This document shows, in pieces, positions 53,809 through 63,249 of a stretch of 64,000 nucleotides of DNA. The notes beneath the pieces were generated by a model. That model was not told the DNA's origin. It did not search any database and saw only the letters and a list, made by a program, of their open reading frames with translations. The DNA is taken from NCBI RefSeq assembly GCF_018780105.1, contig NZ_JADMKC010000002.1, positions 434,001-498,000 of the forward strand, read 5' to 3'. Source of the stretch: Thiobacillus sp. (GTDB lineage: Bacteria; Pseudomonadota; Gammaproteobacteria; Burkholderiales; Thiobacillaceae). The position numbers and the translations under genes were made by a program. Every line of letters begins with the position of its first letter. The first letter of the stretch is position 1.

Positions 53809-54558
53809 ATGCATGGTTTGAGACTGCGCGCCGGCGGGTGGCAGTTTGCACCTGCGTTGTGGCCGACCGTGGCGGCGCTGTTTTTTTTCGTGCTGACGCT
53901 GTGGCTGGGCAACTGGCAGAGCGGTCGTGCCGAAGCCAAGCGCGCCCTGCAGGCGCAATACGATGCGGCTACGCAGGACCCGCCGATTCATGTCGGCAAG
54001 ATCCTGCTGACACGCGACGATTTGTTATACCGCAAGATCGAAGTGCAGGGCCGCTTCGACGATGCGCACACCATCTTGCTGGATAACCGGGTACAGGGCG
54101 GCGTGGCGGGCTATCACGTGCTGACGCCGCTGAAGATCGATGGCAGCCCGTTGGCCATTCTGGTCAACCGGGGCTGGATCGCAGCGGGTCGCTCGCGCGC
54201 GCAGCTGCCGGTGGTTCCGGTGCCGCATGGCACGGTGAGGCTGGAAGGCATGGCGGTTGATCCGCATAGCCGGTATCTGGAACTGGCTCACGCTACGCCG
54301 CAGGGACGCGTCTGGCAGAATCTGGACTTTGCACGCTACACGGTTCTAACCGGCCAGACGCTGCAGCCCGTGCTGCTGCAACAGACGAATTTCCAGCCGG
54401 ATGGCCTGCAACGCGACTGGCCGCGCCCCGACACCAGCGTCAGCATGCATCTCGGCTATGCCTTCCAGTGGTACAGTCTGGCGACGACATTGGCGGTGCT
54501 GTGGGTAGTGATGAATGTGAAGCGCGAGCGCAATGCCAACGCGCCAGCTGTGGAATGA
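53809..54558 (+). CDS. SURF1-family oxidase assembly protein
   Basis: 249 residues from the ATG at 53809. Membrane helices at both ends (LWPTVAALFFFVLTLWLGNWQ and WYSLATTLAVLWVVMN). YRKIEVQGRFDDAHTILLDN, GYHVLTPLKI and LVNRGWIAAGRSR are SURF1 landmarks. It helps place haem a in subunit I. Transcribed with the thioredoxin-fold gene, ctaA and ctaB. Confidence 0.92.
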   Translation: MHGLRLRAGGWQFAPALWPTVAALFFFVLTLWLGNWQSGRAEAKRALQAQYDAATQDPPIHVGKILLTRDDLLYRKIEVQGRFDDAHTILLDNRVQGGVAGYHVLTPLKIDGSPLAILVNRGWIAAGRSRAQLPVVPVPHGTVRLEGMAVDPHSRYLELAHATPQGRVWQNLDFARYTVLTGQTLQPVLLQQTNFQPDGLQRDWPRPDTSVSMHLGYAFQWYSLATTLAVLWVVMNVKRERNANAPAVE

Positions 54559-54565
54559 ATCGAGT

Positions 54566-55129
54566 ATGCAATTAACTTCGCGCAGTAAATTCCTGTTCCT
54601 GATTGGCGTATTCATGGTGCCGGTGGTCGCAGCCTATTTCGCCTATTTCGGCTGGCGCCCGGCGGGCCATACCAACTACGGCGAACTGTTGAAGGTTGCG
54701 CCCTTGCAGTCGACAACGGGCAAAACGCTCGATACCCGTCCCGTCGACCTGGACGCCTTGCAGGGCAAGTGGGTGATGGTGCATGTCGGGTCGGCGAACT
54801 GCGACGCGGCGTGCCGGCAGCAACTGTATTTGATGCGGCAGGTGCGGATCACCCAGGGCAAGGAACAGTCACGCATCGAGCGACTGTGGGTGGTGAGCGA
54901 CAGCGGCACCCCCGATGCGGTTTTACTGCAGGCTCATCCCGGCTTGGTGGTGTGGCGGCCAGCTGACGCTGATTTTGTTGCCCAGTTTCCTGCGGTCCGG
55001 GAGCGGGATGAGCATATCTATCTGGTCGATCCGCTCGGCAACCTGATGCTGCGGTTTCCCGCACAGCCGGATGCCAAGCGCATGATGAAAGACCTCAAGT
55101 TGTTGCTCAAAGCCTCCCAGATCGGTTGA
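54566..55129 (+). CDS. Membrane-anchored thioredoxin-fold protein (SCO-like)
   Basis: 187 residues from the ATG at 54566. One N-terminal helix (FLFLIGVFMVPVVAAYFAYF), then a thioredoxin fold: LQGKWVMVHVGSANCDAACRQQLYLMRQ with a CxxxC pair like that of SCO proteins, and DPLGNLMLRFPAQPDAKRMM near the end. Likely a copper or thiol-redox helper for CuA assembly. It always sits between surf1 and ctaA in related operons, as far as I recall. Confidence 0.78.
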   Translation: MQLTSRSKFLFLIGVFMVPVVAAYFAYFGWRPAGHTNYGELLKVAPLQSTTGKTLDTRPVDLDALQGKWVMVHVGSANCDAACRQQLYLMRQVRITQGKEQSRIERLWVVSDSGTPDAVLLQAHPGLVVWRPADADFVAQFPAVRERDEHIYLVDPLGNLMLRFPAQPDAKRMMKDLKLLLKASQIG

Positions 55130-55141
55130 TCCCAATTCGCC

Positions 55142-56125
55142 ATGACGTTCTATCGCAAGCTTATTCTGGCTGCCCTTGTCCTGACCTTGTGTGTCGTGAG
55201 CCTGGGTGCGTATGTCCGCCTGTCCGACGCGGGACTGGGATGCCCGGACTGGCCGGGCTGTTACGGCGCACTGACGCCGCATCACGCGGCCGATGCCATC
55301 AATGCCGAATTGGCAGTGCGACCCGATGGCCCGGTGTCCCACGCCAAAGCCTGGAAGGAAATGGTCCACCGCTATTTTGCCGGCACGCTGGGGATGCTGG
55401 TGCTGCTGATTTTTGTGCTGGCCTGGCGCGGGCGGCGAGAGACAAATGGCGGCCCGGGGCTGCCTTTTCTATTGCTGGTGCTGATCGTGTTTCAGGCATT
55501 GCTGGGCATGTGGACCGTCACACAGATGCTGAAGCCGCTGGTGGTCAGCGCGCATTTGCTGGGCGGTATGGCCACGCTGTCCTTGCTGCTTTGGTTGTGG
55601 CTGCGTGAACGCGGGCAGGCCAGTCATGCCTATTTCGCCAGTGTCGATCATTTGCGGCGCGGCGCTGGCCTCGGGCTGTTGCTGATCGTTGCGCAGATCG
55701 CACTGGGCGGTTGGGTGAGCACTAACTATGCGGCGCTGGCATGCACCGATTTCCCGCTGTGTCAGGGTGTGTGGGTGCCCGCCATGGACTTCGAGCATGG
55801 CTTTACCCTGCATCGTGAACTGGGGGAAACCGCCTCGGGTGATTTGCTGCCGCTGGCCGCCCTGACTGCGATTCACTGGACCCACCGCTTGATGGCCTTG
55901 CTGGTCAGCCTGGTTTTGGGCTGGCTGGTGGTACGTCTGTTTCGAACTCCGGGCTATGCAGGCACGGCCGTGGTCATCAGCATTCTGCTGCTGGTCCAGG
56001 TTTCGCTGGGTATCAGCAATGTCCTGCTCAGCCTGCCGCTGGCGGTGGCGGTGGCCCACAACACGGGTGCGGCGCTGTTGCTCGCCAGTCTGGTGTGGCT
56101 GAACTTCAAAGTACGCAGGAGATAA
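55142..56125 (+). CDS. ctaA: Haem A synthase
   Basis: 327 residues, eight membrane helices. [22 protein letters not shown] near residue 24 and [22 protein letters not shown] near 195 are the paired motifs with a Cys pair each; the His ligands include [11 protein letters not shown] and [11 protein letters not shown]. It oxidises the haem O methyl to formyl. Followed by ctaB two bases later. Confidence 0.95.
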   Translation: MTFYRKLILAALVLTLCVVSLGAYVRLSDAGLGCPDWPGCYGALTPHHAADAINAELAVRPDGPVSHAKAWKEMVHRYFAGTLGMLVLLIFVLAWRGRRETNGGPGLPFLLLVLIVFQALLGMWTVTQMLKPLVVSAHLLGGMATLSLLLWLWLRERGQASHAYFASVDHLRRGAGLGLLLIVAQIALGGWVSTNYAALACTDFPLCQGVWVPAMDFEHGFTLHRELGETASGDLLPLAALTAIHWTHRLMALLVSLVLGWLVVRLFRTPGYAGTAVVISILLLVQVSLGISNVLLSLPLAVAVAHNTGAALLLASLVWLNFKVRRR

Positions 56126-56127
56126 GC

Positions 56128-57024
56128 ATGGAATCCCTGATGATCGCGGGTGCGGCCTGTCGCTGCCAGCAGTTTCTGGCGCTGTGCAAACTGCGCGTGG
56201 TCAGCCTGATCGTGTTCACGGCAGTGATCGGCATGTTTCTCGCCGTGCCCGGGTGGCCGGCCTGGAATGTGCTGTGGGCTGGCACGCTGGGCATTGCACT
56301 GGTGGCGGGCGCGGCAGCGGCATTCAATTGTCTGATCGAGCAGAAGATCGACGCCGTCATGGCGCGAACGCGGGCACGCCCGCTGCCGCGTGGCGAACTC
56401 AGCAATGCGCAAACCTTGGTATTTTCCGGCGTCGTCGGCGGGCTCGGGCTGACGTTGCTGAATGTGTTCGTCAATCCGCTCACCATGTGGCTGACCTTGG
56501 CTACTTTCGTTGGCTATGCGGTGATTTATACAGCCATTCTCAAACCGGCCACGCCGCAAAACATCGTCATCGGCGGGGCATCCGGCGCGATGCCACCCGT
56601 GCTCGGCTGGGCAGCGGCTACAGGGGAGGTACATCACGATGCGCTGCTGCTGTTCCTGATCATTTTTGCCTGGACGCCCCCGCATTTCTGGGCGCTGGCG
56701 CTCTATCGTCGCGACGAATACGCCAAGGCCGGGTTGCCGATGCTGCCGGTGACCCATGGCGAAGCCTATACCCGCCTGCATTTGCTGCTTTACACGCTGC
56801 TGTTGTTTGCCGTCAGCCTGCTTCCGGTCGGTACTGGCATGGGGGGCTGGATTTATCTGCTGGGTGCCATCGTGCTGGGTGGCGGGTTCCTGCTTTACAG
56901 CTGGCGGTTGTACCGTCGCTATAGCGATGCGCTGGCCAAGGAAACTTTCCGTTTTTCAATCTGGTATTTGAGCGCACTGTTTGCAATCATGCTGGTCGAT
57001 CATTATTGGCCAATACCCGTTTGA
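56128..57024 (+). CDS. ctaB: Protohaem IX farnesyltransferase (haem O synthase)
   Basis: 298 residues from the ATG at 56128. UbiA-type prenyltransferase with [20 protein letters not shown] (the N-x3-E-x2-D-x3-R-T pattern) and the second motif [28 protein letters not shown] is typical of CyoE/CtaB. It makes haem O for haem A. End of the caa3 assembly transcript. Confidence 0.96.
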   Translation: MESLMIAGAACRCQQFLALCKLRVVSLIVFTAVIGMFLAVPGWPAWNVLWAGTLGIALVAGAAAAFNCLIEQKIDAVMARTRARPLPRGELSNAQTLVFSGVVGGLGLTLLNVFVNPLTMWLTLATFVGYAVIYTAILKPATPQNIVIGGASGAMPPVLGWAAATGEVHHDALLLFLIIFAWTPPHFWALALYRRDEYAKAGLPMLPVTHGEAYTRLHLLLYTLLLFAVSLLPVGTGMGGWIYLLGAIVLGGGFLLYSWRLYRRYSDALAKETFRFSIWYLSALFAIMLVDHYWPIPV

Positions 57025-57107
57025 TTAATAAGGGGAATTGATCTTGTTTGTAGATATTCGGACAGGATTGTTTTATATTGTGCCCACTCAATTTCTAGGG
57101 GCACGAG

Positions 57108-57572
57108 ATGATTCTCTCTCGAACCAGTCAGTATGCCGTGCAGGCGCTGATCTATATGGCCACTCAGCCGGCAACCACGCCAGTACTCAACAAAGACATC
57201 GCCAGCCAGCTTGGCGTGCCCGCACCCTACCTCGCCAAAATCCTGCAAAGCCTTGCCAAGGGTAACTTGCTGTTTTCATTCCGGGGTCGGCTGGGCGGGT
57301 TTTGCCTGCGCGACGGTGGAGACAAGATTACCCTGATGCAGATCCTGCTGCTGACCGAAGGGCCGGCGTTTACCGAGAGCTGCCTGCTTGGACTGAAAAA
57401 GTGCAGCGATGAAACGGCATGCCCGCTGCACTTTCGCTGGGTCCCGGTGAAGAAAAAAATCATCGACCTGCTGCTGGATACGACCCTGGACAAATTGGCG
57501 AGAGCCGTTGAGACCGGAAAATACCGACTGGCGGATGTGCCGGGGATGCTATTCGAGCAGCTGAAGCCATGA
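57108..57572 (+). CDS. Rrf2-family transcriptional regulator
   Basis: 154 residues. The N-terminal winged helix starts MILSRTSQYAVQALIYMA, with recognition helix VPAPYLAKILQSLAKG. Three Cys (C92, C99, C105: SCLLGLKKCSDETACPLH) form the pattern that binds an Fe-S cluster in IscR/NsrR-type members; an additional Cys is at 66. It overlaps sco1 by four bases and precedes the cbb3 operon, so it may tune oxidase genes to redox, iron or nitric oxide. Confidence 0.85.
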   Translation: MILSRTSQYAVQALIYMATQPATTPVLNKDIASQLGVPAPYLAKILQSLAKGNLLFSFRGRLGGFCLRDGGDKITLMQILLLTEGPAFTESCLLGLKKCSDETACPLHFRWVPVKKKIIDLLLDTTLDKLARAVETGKYRLADVPGMLFEQLKP

Positions 57573-58162
57573 ATCACCGGCTTGCCGCGGCATGCGCGTT
57601 GCTGGCTATGGCTTTGACTGCGTGCCAGCCTGCGCCGCAGGCGCCGGTGTTCCAGGCTACCGATATTACGGGGGCGGCGTTTGCCCGAGACTTCAGGCTA
57701 ACGGACCACAATGGTCAGTCGCGTACGCTGGCGAGCTTCAAAGGCAAGGTGGTGGCCATTTTTTTTGGCTACACGCATTGCCCGGACGTCTGTCCGACCA
57801 CGCTGTCGGATTTTGCCGCTGCGCTCAAACAATTGGGGCCGTTGGGCGATCGGGTGCAGGTGCTGTTCGTGACCGTCGACCCGCAGCGTGATACGCCAGA
57901 GCTGCTGAAATTGTTCGTGCCCGCCTTCGATCCCCGGTTTTTGGGGATGTATACCGATGCAGCCAGTCTGGCCGCCATCGCAAAAGAGTACAAAATCGTC
58001 TATCAAAAGACTTCCGTGAAAGATGCGGACAGCTATCTGATCGATCACAGCGCCGGTACCTATGTCTATGATGCCGAAGGCCGTTTGCGCCTGCTGATCC
58101 CCTACGGCAGCAGCCCTGACCTGATCGCCCACGATCTCAAAACCCTGGTGGGAGCTTCCTGA
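57569..58162 (+). CDS. SCO1/SenC-family copper chaperone, lipoprotein
   Basis: 197 residues. The lipobox LTAC is near residue 19. The Cu site CPDVCP is in FFGYTHCPDVCPTTLSDFA, and the conserved His is in YLIDHSAGTYVYD. It delivers copper to CuA (or to cbb3 CuB) in the periplasm. It is coupled to the Rrf2 gene by an ATGA overlap and stands between the two oxidase sets, serving either. Confidence 0.92.
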   Translation: MNHRLAAACALLAMALTACQPAPQAPVFQATDITGAAFARDFRLTDHNGQSRTLASFKGKVVAIFFGYTHCPDVCPTTLSDFAAALKQLGPLGDRVQVLFVTVDPQRDTPELLKLFVPAFDPRFLGMYTDAASLAAIAKEYKIVYQKTSVKDADSYLIDHSAGTYVYDAEGRLRLLIPYGSSPDLIAHDLKTLVGAS

Positions 58163-58176
58163 ACGGGTTTGGTTCC

Positions 58177-58206
58177 TTGCGGCGGATGTTGGGGCTGCGA
58201 TATAAT
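58177..58206 (+). promoter_or_regulatory. ccoN: Sigma-70 promoter of ccoN
   Basis: TTGCGG (58177-58182), 18-base spacer, TATAAT (58201-58206), 75 bases before the ccoN start. No FNR/ANR box (TTGAT-N4-ATCAA) was found around it, which is unusual for cbb3 genes. Confidence 0.65.
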
Positions 58207-58280
58207 GCCGCAGTTTTTATATAAGCATTTGCTGTTTGAGCGCGGTGGTTTGCGCAATTTTGGTTTAACAGGAGCGGTCG

Positions 58281-59735
58281 ATGGCGGTAACAACCTATTC
58301 CGGGGCGGAACAATACAATTTTGATATTGTTAAGAAATTCGCCGTAATGTCGCTGATTTGGGCGGTTGTTGGCATGTTCGTTGGCGTGTATATCGCCTCC
58401 GAACTGGCATGGCCGTTCCTGAACTTCGACAGCCCTTATTTCTCGTTCGGCCGTTTCCGCCCGGTTCACACCAGCGCGGTGATTTTCGGCTTCGGCGGTT
58501 CGGCCTTGTTTGCCACCTCCTACTATGTGGTTCAACGTACCTGCCAGACTCGCCTGATTTCGGACGGCATGGCCAGCTTCACCTTCTGGGGTTGGCAAAC
58601 CATCATCGTCACGGCGGCGCTGTCCTATGTCATGGGCTATTCGCAAGGTCGTGAATACGCCGAGATGGAGTGGCCGATCGATCTGTTGATCGAAGTGGTG
58701 TGGGTCACCTATCTCATCCTGTTCGTCGGCACCATCATGCGCCGCAAGCAGCCGCACATCTACGTCGCCAACTGGTTCTACCTCGCCTTCATCCTGGCGA
58801 CCGCGCTGCTGCATACCTTCAACAACCTGGCGATGCCCATCGACCTGTTCTCGATGAAGTCCTACAGCCTGTTCGCCGGCACCCAGGACGCGATGACCCA
58901 GTGGTGGTACGGCCATAACGCCGTGGGCTTCTTCCTGACTGCCGCCTTCCTCGGCATGATGTATTACTTCGTGCCCAAGCAGGCAGGCCGCCCGATCTAC
59001 TCCTACCGCCTGTCGATCGTTCACTTCTGGGCGCTGGGCTTCATGTACATGTGGGTCGGCGCGCACCACCTGCATTGGACCGCGCTGCCGGACTGGACCT
59101 CGTCGCTGGCCGCTGCCTTCTCGATCCTGCTTTTGATGCCCTCGTGGGGCGGCATGATCAACGGCATCATGACGCTGTCGGGTGCGTGGGACAAGATGCG
59201 TACCGACCCGATCATGCGCTTCATGATCGTCGCGCTGTCGTTCTACGGCATGTCGACCTTCGAAGGTCCGATGATGTCGCTGAAAGAGGTCAATGCCTTG
59301 AGCCACTACACCGACTGGACCGTGGGTCACGTTCACTCCGGTGCGCTGGGCTGGGTGGCGATGATTTCCTTTGGTTCGCTGTATCACATGATCCCGAAGC
59401 TGTGGGACACCAAAATGTATAGCCAGAAACTGATTGAATGGCACTTCTGGCTGGCCACCATCGGCATCGTGCTGTACATCGTTGCCATGTGGATTTCCGG
59501 CATTACCCAAGGTTTGATGTGGCGTTCGTTCGACGAGTTCGGCAACTTGCAGTACTCGTTCGCCGAGTCGGTAGCTGCAATGATGCCCTTCTACGCGATG
59601 CGCGCGATCGGTGGCATGTTCTTCCTTTCTGGTGCGGTTCTGATGCTGTTCAATTCGCTCATGACCATTCGCCAGGCCAAGCAGGAGAACGCAGTTCTGG
59701 AAGCCAAGCTGGCCGCAAAGTTGGCGCGTGCCTGA
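58281..59735 (+). CDS. ccoN: cbb3-type cytochrome c oxidase subunit I
   Basis: 484 residues, start ATG after [18 protein letters not shown] with a haem His, [19 protein letters not shown] with a CuB His, WVGAHHLHW with two more, and [19 protein letters not shown] with the haem b His pair. It is the catalytic subunit of the high-affinity oxidase. First gene of ccoNOQP. Confidence 0.97.
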   Translation: MAVTTYSGAEQYNFDIVKKFAVMSLIWAVVGMFVGVYIASELAWPFLNFDSPYFSFGRFRPVHTSAVIFGFGGSALFATSYYVVQRTCQTRLISDGMASFTFWGWQTIIVTAALSYVMGYSQGREYAEMEWPIDLLIEVVWVTYLILFVGTIMRRKQPHIYVANWFYLAFILATALLHTFNNLAMPIDLFSMKSYSLFAGTQDAMTQWWYGHNAVGFFLTAAFLGMMYYFVPKQAGRPIYSYRLSIVHFWALGFMYMWVGAHHLHWTALPDWTSSLAAAFSILLLMPSWGGMINGIMTLSGAWDKMRTDPIMRFMIVALSFYGMSTFEGPMMSLKEVNALSHYTDWTVGHVHSGALGWVAMISFGSLYHMIPKLWDTKMYSQKLIEWHFWLATIGIVLYIVAMWISGITQGLMWRSFDEFGNLQYSFAESVAAMMPFYAMRAIGGMFFLSGAVLMLFNSLMTIRQAKQENAVLEAKLAAKLARA

Positions 59736-59750
59736 TCAGGGAAATAAATA

Positions 59751-60497
59751 ATGAACTTCAACTTCAAACACGAATGGATTGAAACCAACATCGGCCTGAT
59801 GGCCGTGTTGACCATGCTGGCGATCAGCGTCGGTGGTTTGGTGGAAATCGCCCCTTTGTTTTTCATCGACAAGACCATTGAAAAAGTCGAGGGTGTGCGT
59901 CCTTATACGCCGCTGGAACAGCGTGGCCGTGATATCTACGTCCGCGAGGGTTGCTATCTTTGCCATTCGCAGATGATTCGTCCGTTCCGCGACGAGAAAC
60001 TGCGTTATGGTCATTATTCGCTGGCGGCGGAATCGCAATACGACCACCCGTTCCAGTGGGGCTCCAAGCGAACCGGCCCGGATCTGGCTCGCGTCGGCGG
60101 CAAGTACTCGAACGAGTGGCAGGTTCAGCACTTGGTCGCGCCGCGTTCGATGGTGCCGGAGTCGGTGATGCCGAATTACCCCTGGCTGCTGTCGACCCCG
60201 CTGGATATTTCTGACGCGGCTGATCGCATGAAGGCTTTGCGCAAAGTTGGTGTGCCCTACTCGCTGACGCAGGAAGAGTACAAGGCCAACGTCGTCAAGT
60301 TCGGCGAGACGGTGGCACCGCTGCTGCATATCCCGGATGCACAGAAGAACCTGCTCGAGCAGGCCAACTTCGGCAACTATGACGGCGACCGTTCGGGCAT
60401 TTCAGAAATGGACGCGCTGGTGGCGTATTTGCAGGTGCTGGGCACCATGATTGATTTCAGCAAATACAACGACGATGCGTTCGTCGATAACCGCTGA
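59751..60497 (+). CDS. ccoO: cbb3-type oxidase mono-haem subunit
   Basis: 248 residues. An N-terminal helix ([19 protein letters not shown]), then the haem c motif CYLCH at 68-72 with [14 protein letters not shown]. The Met ligand region is [16 protein letters not shown]. It passes electrons from CcoP to CcoN. Confidence 0.97.
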   Translation: MNFNFKHEWIETNIGLMAVLTMLAISVGGLVEIAPLFFIDKTIEKVEGVRPYTPLEQRGRDIYVREGCYLCHSQMIRPFRDEKLRYGHYSLAAESQYDHPFQWGSKRTGPDLARVGGKYSNEWQVQHLVAPRSMVPESVMPNYPWLLSTPLDISDAADRMKALRKVGVPYSLTQEEYKANVVKFGETVAPLLHIPDAQKNLLEQANFGNYDGDRSGISEMDALVAYLQVLGTMIDFSKYNDDAFVDNR

Positions 60498-60521
60498 TCG
60501 TAGCCGGCAAGGGCGCTGAAC

Positions 60522-60731
60522 ATGGAATGGTTGATGTGGTTTTCAAAACCTGAAAACACCAAACCCGTGGCGTTGATCATTTTCTTCGTCACGTTTGTCG
60601 GCATCGTGCTCTACGTTTACGGCAGCAAAAACCGCAGCAAGCGGCTCGAAACCTACCGCGATATACCGTTTCTGGACGAACAGCAGGGTGAACGTCTGGG
60701 CGATCAAAAAGACACGAAGGACAAGCAATGA
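60522..60731 (+). CDS. ccoQ: cbb3-type oxidase subunit CcoQ
   Basis: 69 residues; one membrane helix (VALIIFFVTFVGIVLYVYG), then a charged tail (GERLGDQKDTKDKQ). Its position between ccoO and ccoP and its length fit CcoQ, which stabilises the complex. It overlaps ccoP by four bases. Confidence 0.88.
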   Translation: MEWLMWFSKPENTKPVALIIFFVTFVGIVLYVYGSKNRSKRLETYRDIPFLDEQQGERLGDQKDTKDKQ

Positions 60732-61648
60732 GCGAGCAAAAACTACAATCTCAAACCGTGCAGACCACAGGCCATGCCTGGGACGGCGACCTGCAGGAGT
60801 ACAACAATCCGTTGCCGGTGTGGTGGGTCTACACCTTCTACGCCACGTTTATTTTTGCCATCGTGTACTGGGTCATCTACCCGTCGTGGCCTTTCGGCAA
60901 GGGCTGGATTGGCGGCTTGTCGGATATTTCCTATGTGAATAGCGCTGGCGAAACCAAAACGCACAGTTGGAATACGCGTGCTTTGTATCTGGAAGACATG
61001 AACCAGGCGGCGGCGGCGCAAAAGCCCTATTTCGACAAAGTCCAGTCGATGAGCTACGAACAGATTTCGCGTGACCCGGAAATCACCGCATTCATCCTGT
61101 CTTCAGGCAAGGCCTTGTTTGCAGACAACTGCGCGGCCTGTCACCAGTCGGGTGGCCAGGGTGTGGTGGGATTCTTCCCCAACCTGACCGATGACGACTG
61201 GCTCTACGGCGGCTCTTACGAAAAGATTCACCAGACGCTGGTCGGTGGTCGCCGTGGCTACATGCCGAGTTTCAGCGAGGTGTTGTCGGCCGAGCAGATT
61301 GGCGATCTGGCCAACTACGTTGCCGGCTTGTCGGGCATTCCGCATGATGCAGCCAAGGCCAAGGCAGGCGATGTCCTGTTCCACAGCGAAACCGCAGCTT
61401 GCTATTACTGCCATGGCGCGGACGCCAAGGGCCGCAAGGAAATGGGCGCACCCAACCTGACCGACGGCATCTGGCTGTGGGCGGGTGTGGCGGCGGCACC
61501 CTCGAGCGAAGGCAAGGTTGCGGCGATCCGCAACGTAATTTCCACCGGCCTCGCCAAAGGGGTGATGCCGGCATGGGGCGGACGTTTGTCCCCGGAACAA
61601 ATCAAAGTGTTGACGGTCTATGTTCACGATCTGGGTGGTGGGCTGTAA
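60728..61648 (+). CDS. ccoP: cbb3-type oxidase di-haem subunit
   Basis: 306 residues. The N-terminal part has one membrane helix (WWVYTFYATFIFAIVYWVIY). Two haem c motifs are CAACH at 135-139 and CYYCH at 225-229. Met ligands are in YMPSFSEVL and VMPAWGGRL. It takes electrons from soluble cytochromes. Followed by a strong terminator. Confidence 0.97.
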   Translation: MSEQKLQSQTVQTTGHAWDGDLQEYNNPLPVWWVYTFYATFIFAIVYWVIYPSWPFGKGWIGGLSDISYVNSAGETKTHSWNTRALYLEDMNQAAAAQKPYFDKVQSMSYEQISRDPEITAFILSSGKALFADNCAACHQSGGQGVVGFFPNLTDDDWLYGGSYEKIHQTLVGGRRGYMPSFSEVLSAEQIGDLANYVAGLSGIPHDAAKAKAGDVLFHSETAACYYCHGADAKGRKEMGAPNLTDGIWLWAGVAAAPSSEGKVAAIRNVISTGLAKGVMPAWGGRLSPEQIKVLTVYVHDLGGGL

Positions 61649-61665
61649 GCCAGTCAGACTGAATT

Positions 61666-61699
61666 AAGCAAAAGCCCCCGTTCTCGGGGGCTTTTGCTT
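61666..61699. terminator. Intrinsic terminator after ccoP
   Basis: A 15-bp stem (AAGCAAAAGCCCCCG with its complement) and a TTCT loop end the ccoNOQP transcript, 17 bases after the stop. It precedes ccoG by 26 bases, so ccoG-ccoH needs its own promoter or read-through. Confidence 0.92.
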
Positions 61700-61725
61700 C
61701 CCACTTATCCAGTAGCGATCACACC

Positions 61726-63249
61726 ATGCAAACAGGTTTAGAAGACCAGCTAGGGCTGTACCAGAAGCGCATCCCCATATTCACCCGCTCGGTGAAAGGT
61801 AACTTCAGGCGTTTCAAGACTGCCGTGCTGGTAATGGCATATGCGATATTTTTTCTGCTGCCCTGGCTCCCCTGGTCGCGACTGGATGCGCCGTCGCAAG
61901 CTGTTTTGTTCGATGTGCTGGGGCGTCGTTTCCTGATTTTCGGCTTGACGGTGTATCCGCAGGATGTGATCTGGCTGGCCTTGCTTCTGTTCATCGCAGC
62001 CATCCTGCTGTTCTTTGTCACAGGCTTGGTTGGGAGGGCCTTTTGCGGCTACTTCTGCTTCCAGACCCTGTGGACCGATTTCTACATATGGATCGAGTCC
62101 AAAATACAGGGTGAGCGTCCGGCCCGAGTGCGTTTGTTCCGCCAACCATGGAATCGCGAAAAGCTGCTCAAGATCGGCGGGACCCATGCCCTGTGGATTC
62201 TGGCGTCGTTCTGGACCGGACTGACTTTTGCGGCCTATTTCGCCTACGCTCCGCAGTTGCTGGTGAATTTCTTTACGGGCCAGGCCGCCGCTGCAGCCTA
62301 CATCACGGTCACTGTGCTCACGCTGGCAACTTATGCGGCGGCAGGCTTGATGCGGGAACAGATCTGTACCTACATCTGCCCGTATGGCCGTTTCCAGAGC
62401 GTGATGTATGAACCCGAAACCCTCGCCGTGCATTACGACGCCCAGCGCGGCGAAGGCACGCATGGGCGGGCCAGCGTGCGCTCCGGCCGCGGGATCGTGG
62501 TGGAACGCCGTTCGCGCGAGCGTGCCGAGGCGACGGTTGCACAGGAGCGCCGCCGCATAAACCGCAACTCGGGCGAACGCGCATTGGCTGAACGCCATGA
62601 GCAGGGCTTGGGCGATTGCATCGATTGCGGCCTGTGCGTGCAGGTGTGCCCGGTCGGCATCGATATCCGGGAGGGTCTGCAATACAAGTGCATTTCGTGC
62701 GGCCTGTGTATCGACGCCTGCAACACCATCATGGATTCGTTCAATTTTCCGCGCGGGCTCATTCGCTACGATTCGGAGAAGAACCTTGCGTCAGCCACGC
62801 CCAGCGCGCCCAAGCTGGCATGGAAACGCCTGAAAATCATTGGTTATGGTGTCGCGCTGGTGCTGATGAGCGCTTATCTGGTTTACAGCATCGGCACACG
62901 CGGCAGTTTCGACCGAGCAGTCAACCAGATCCGGCAGCCTTTGTATGTCGTGCTGTCGAACGGCGACATCCGCAATCGCTACCAGATCCGTATCACCAAC
63001 AAGGCGGCCGAGGATCAGGTTTACGTGATTTCCGTACGCGGTATCCCCGAAGCGGCACTTGATGTCGGTCACTTCCGCGAAATCACCATCAAGCCGGGTC
63101 ACAGCGGTCTGGTACAGGCCAGTGTGCGGTTGTCGCCCGAGCTGGCCACGCAAACAAAGCACTTCGAGCTGCTGATCACGCCGAAAGGCAAGCCCGCAGA
63201 AGCGCGCGCCGAAAAAATCCGCTTCGATACGCCGGGTTTGCGCCCATGA
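61726..63249 (+). CDS. ccoG: cbb3 oxidase accessory protein CcoG
   Basis: 507 residues. Several membrane helices in the first 210, with FCGYFCFQTLW and EQICTYICPYGRFQSVM. Two 4Fe-4S motifs follow: CIDCGLCVQVCPVG (298-311) and CISCGLCIDACN (322-333). A C-terminal immunoglobulin-like domain begins near 395. It reduces copper for cbb3 assembly. About 50 Arg/Glu-rich residues (244-294) lie between YDAQRGE and the first cluster motif; ordinary CcoG has a short loop there. Confidence 0.94.
   Translation: MQTGLEDQLGLYQKRIPIFTRSVKGNFRRFKTAVLVMAYAIFFLLPWLPWSRLDAPSQAVLFDVLGRRFLIFGLTVYPQDVIWLALLLFIAAILLFFVTGLVGRAFCGYFCFQTLWTDFYIWIESKIQGERPARVRLFRQPWNREKLLKIGGTHALWILASFWTGLTFAAYFAYAPQLLVNFFTGQAAAAAYITVTVLTLATYAAAGLMREQICTYICPYGRFQSVMYEPETLAVHYDAQRGEGTHGRASVRSGRGIVVERRSRERAEATVAQERRRINRNSGERALAERHEQGLGDCIDCGLCVQVCPVGIDIREGLQYKCISCGLCIDACNTIMDSFNFPRGLIRYDSEKNLASATPSAPKLAWKRLKIIGYGVALVLMSAYLVYSIGTRGSFDRAVNQIRQPLYVVLSNGDIRNRYQIRITNKAAEDQVYVISVRGIPEAALDVGHFREITIKPGHSGLVQASVRLSPELATQTKHFELLITPKGKPAEARAEKIRFDTPGLRP

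Noticed and set aside
58163-58280. FNR/ANR box upstream of ccoN
   Set aside because: Looked for TTGAT-N4-ATCAA and close variants; none seen.
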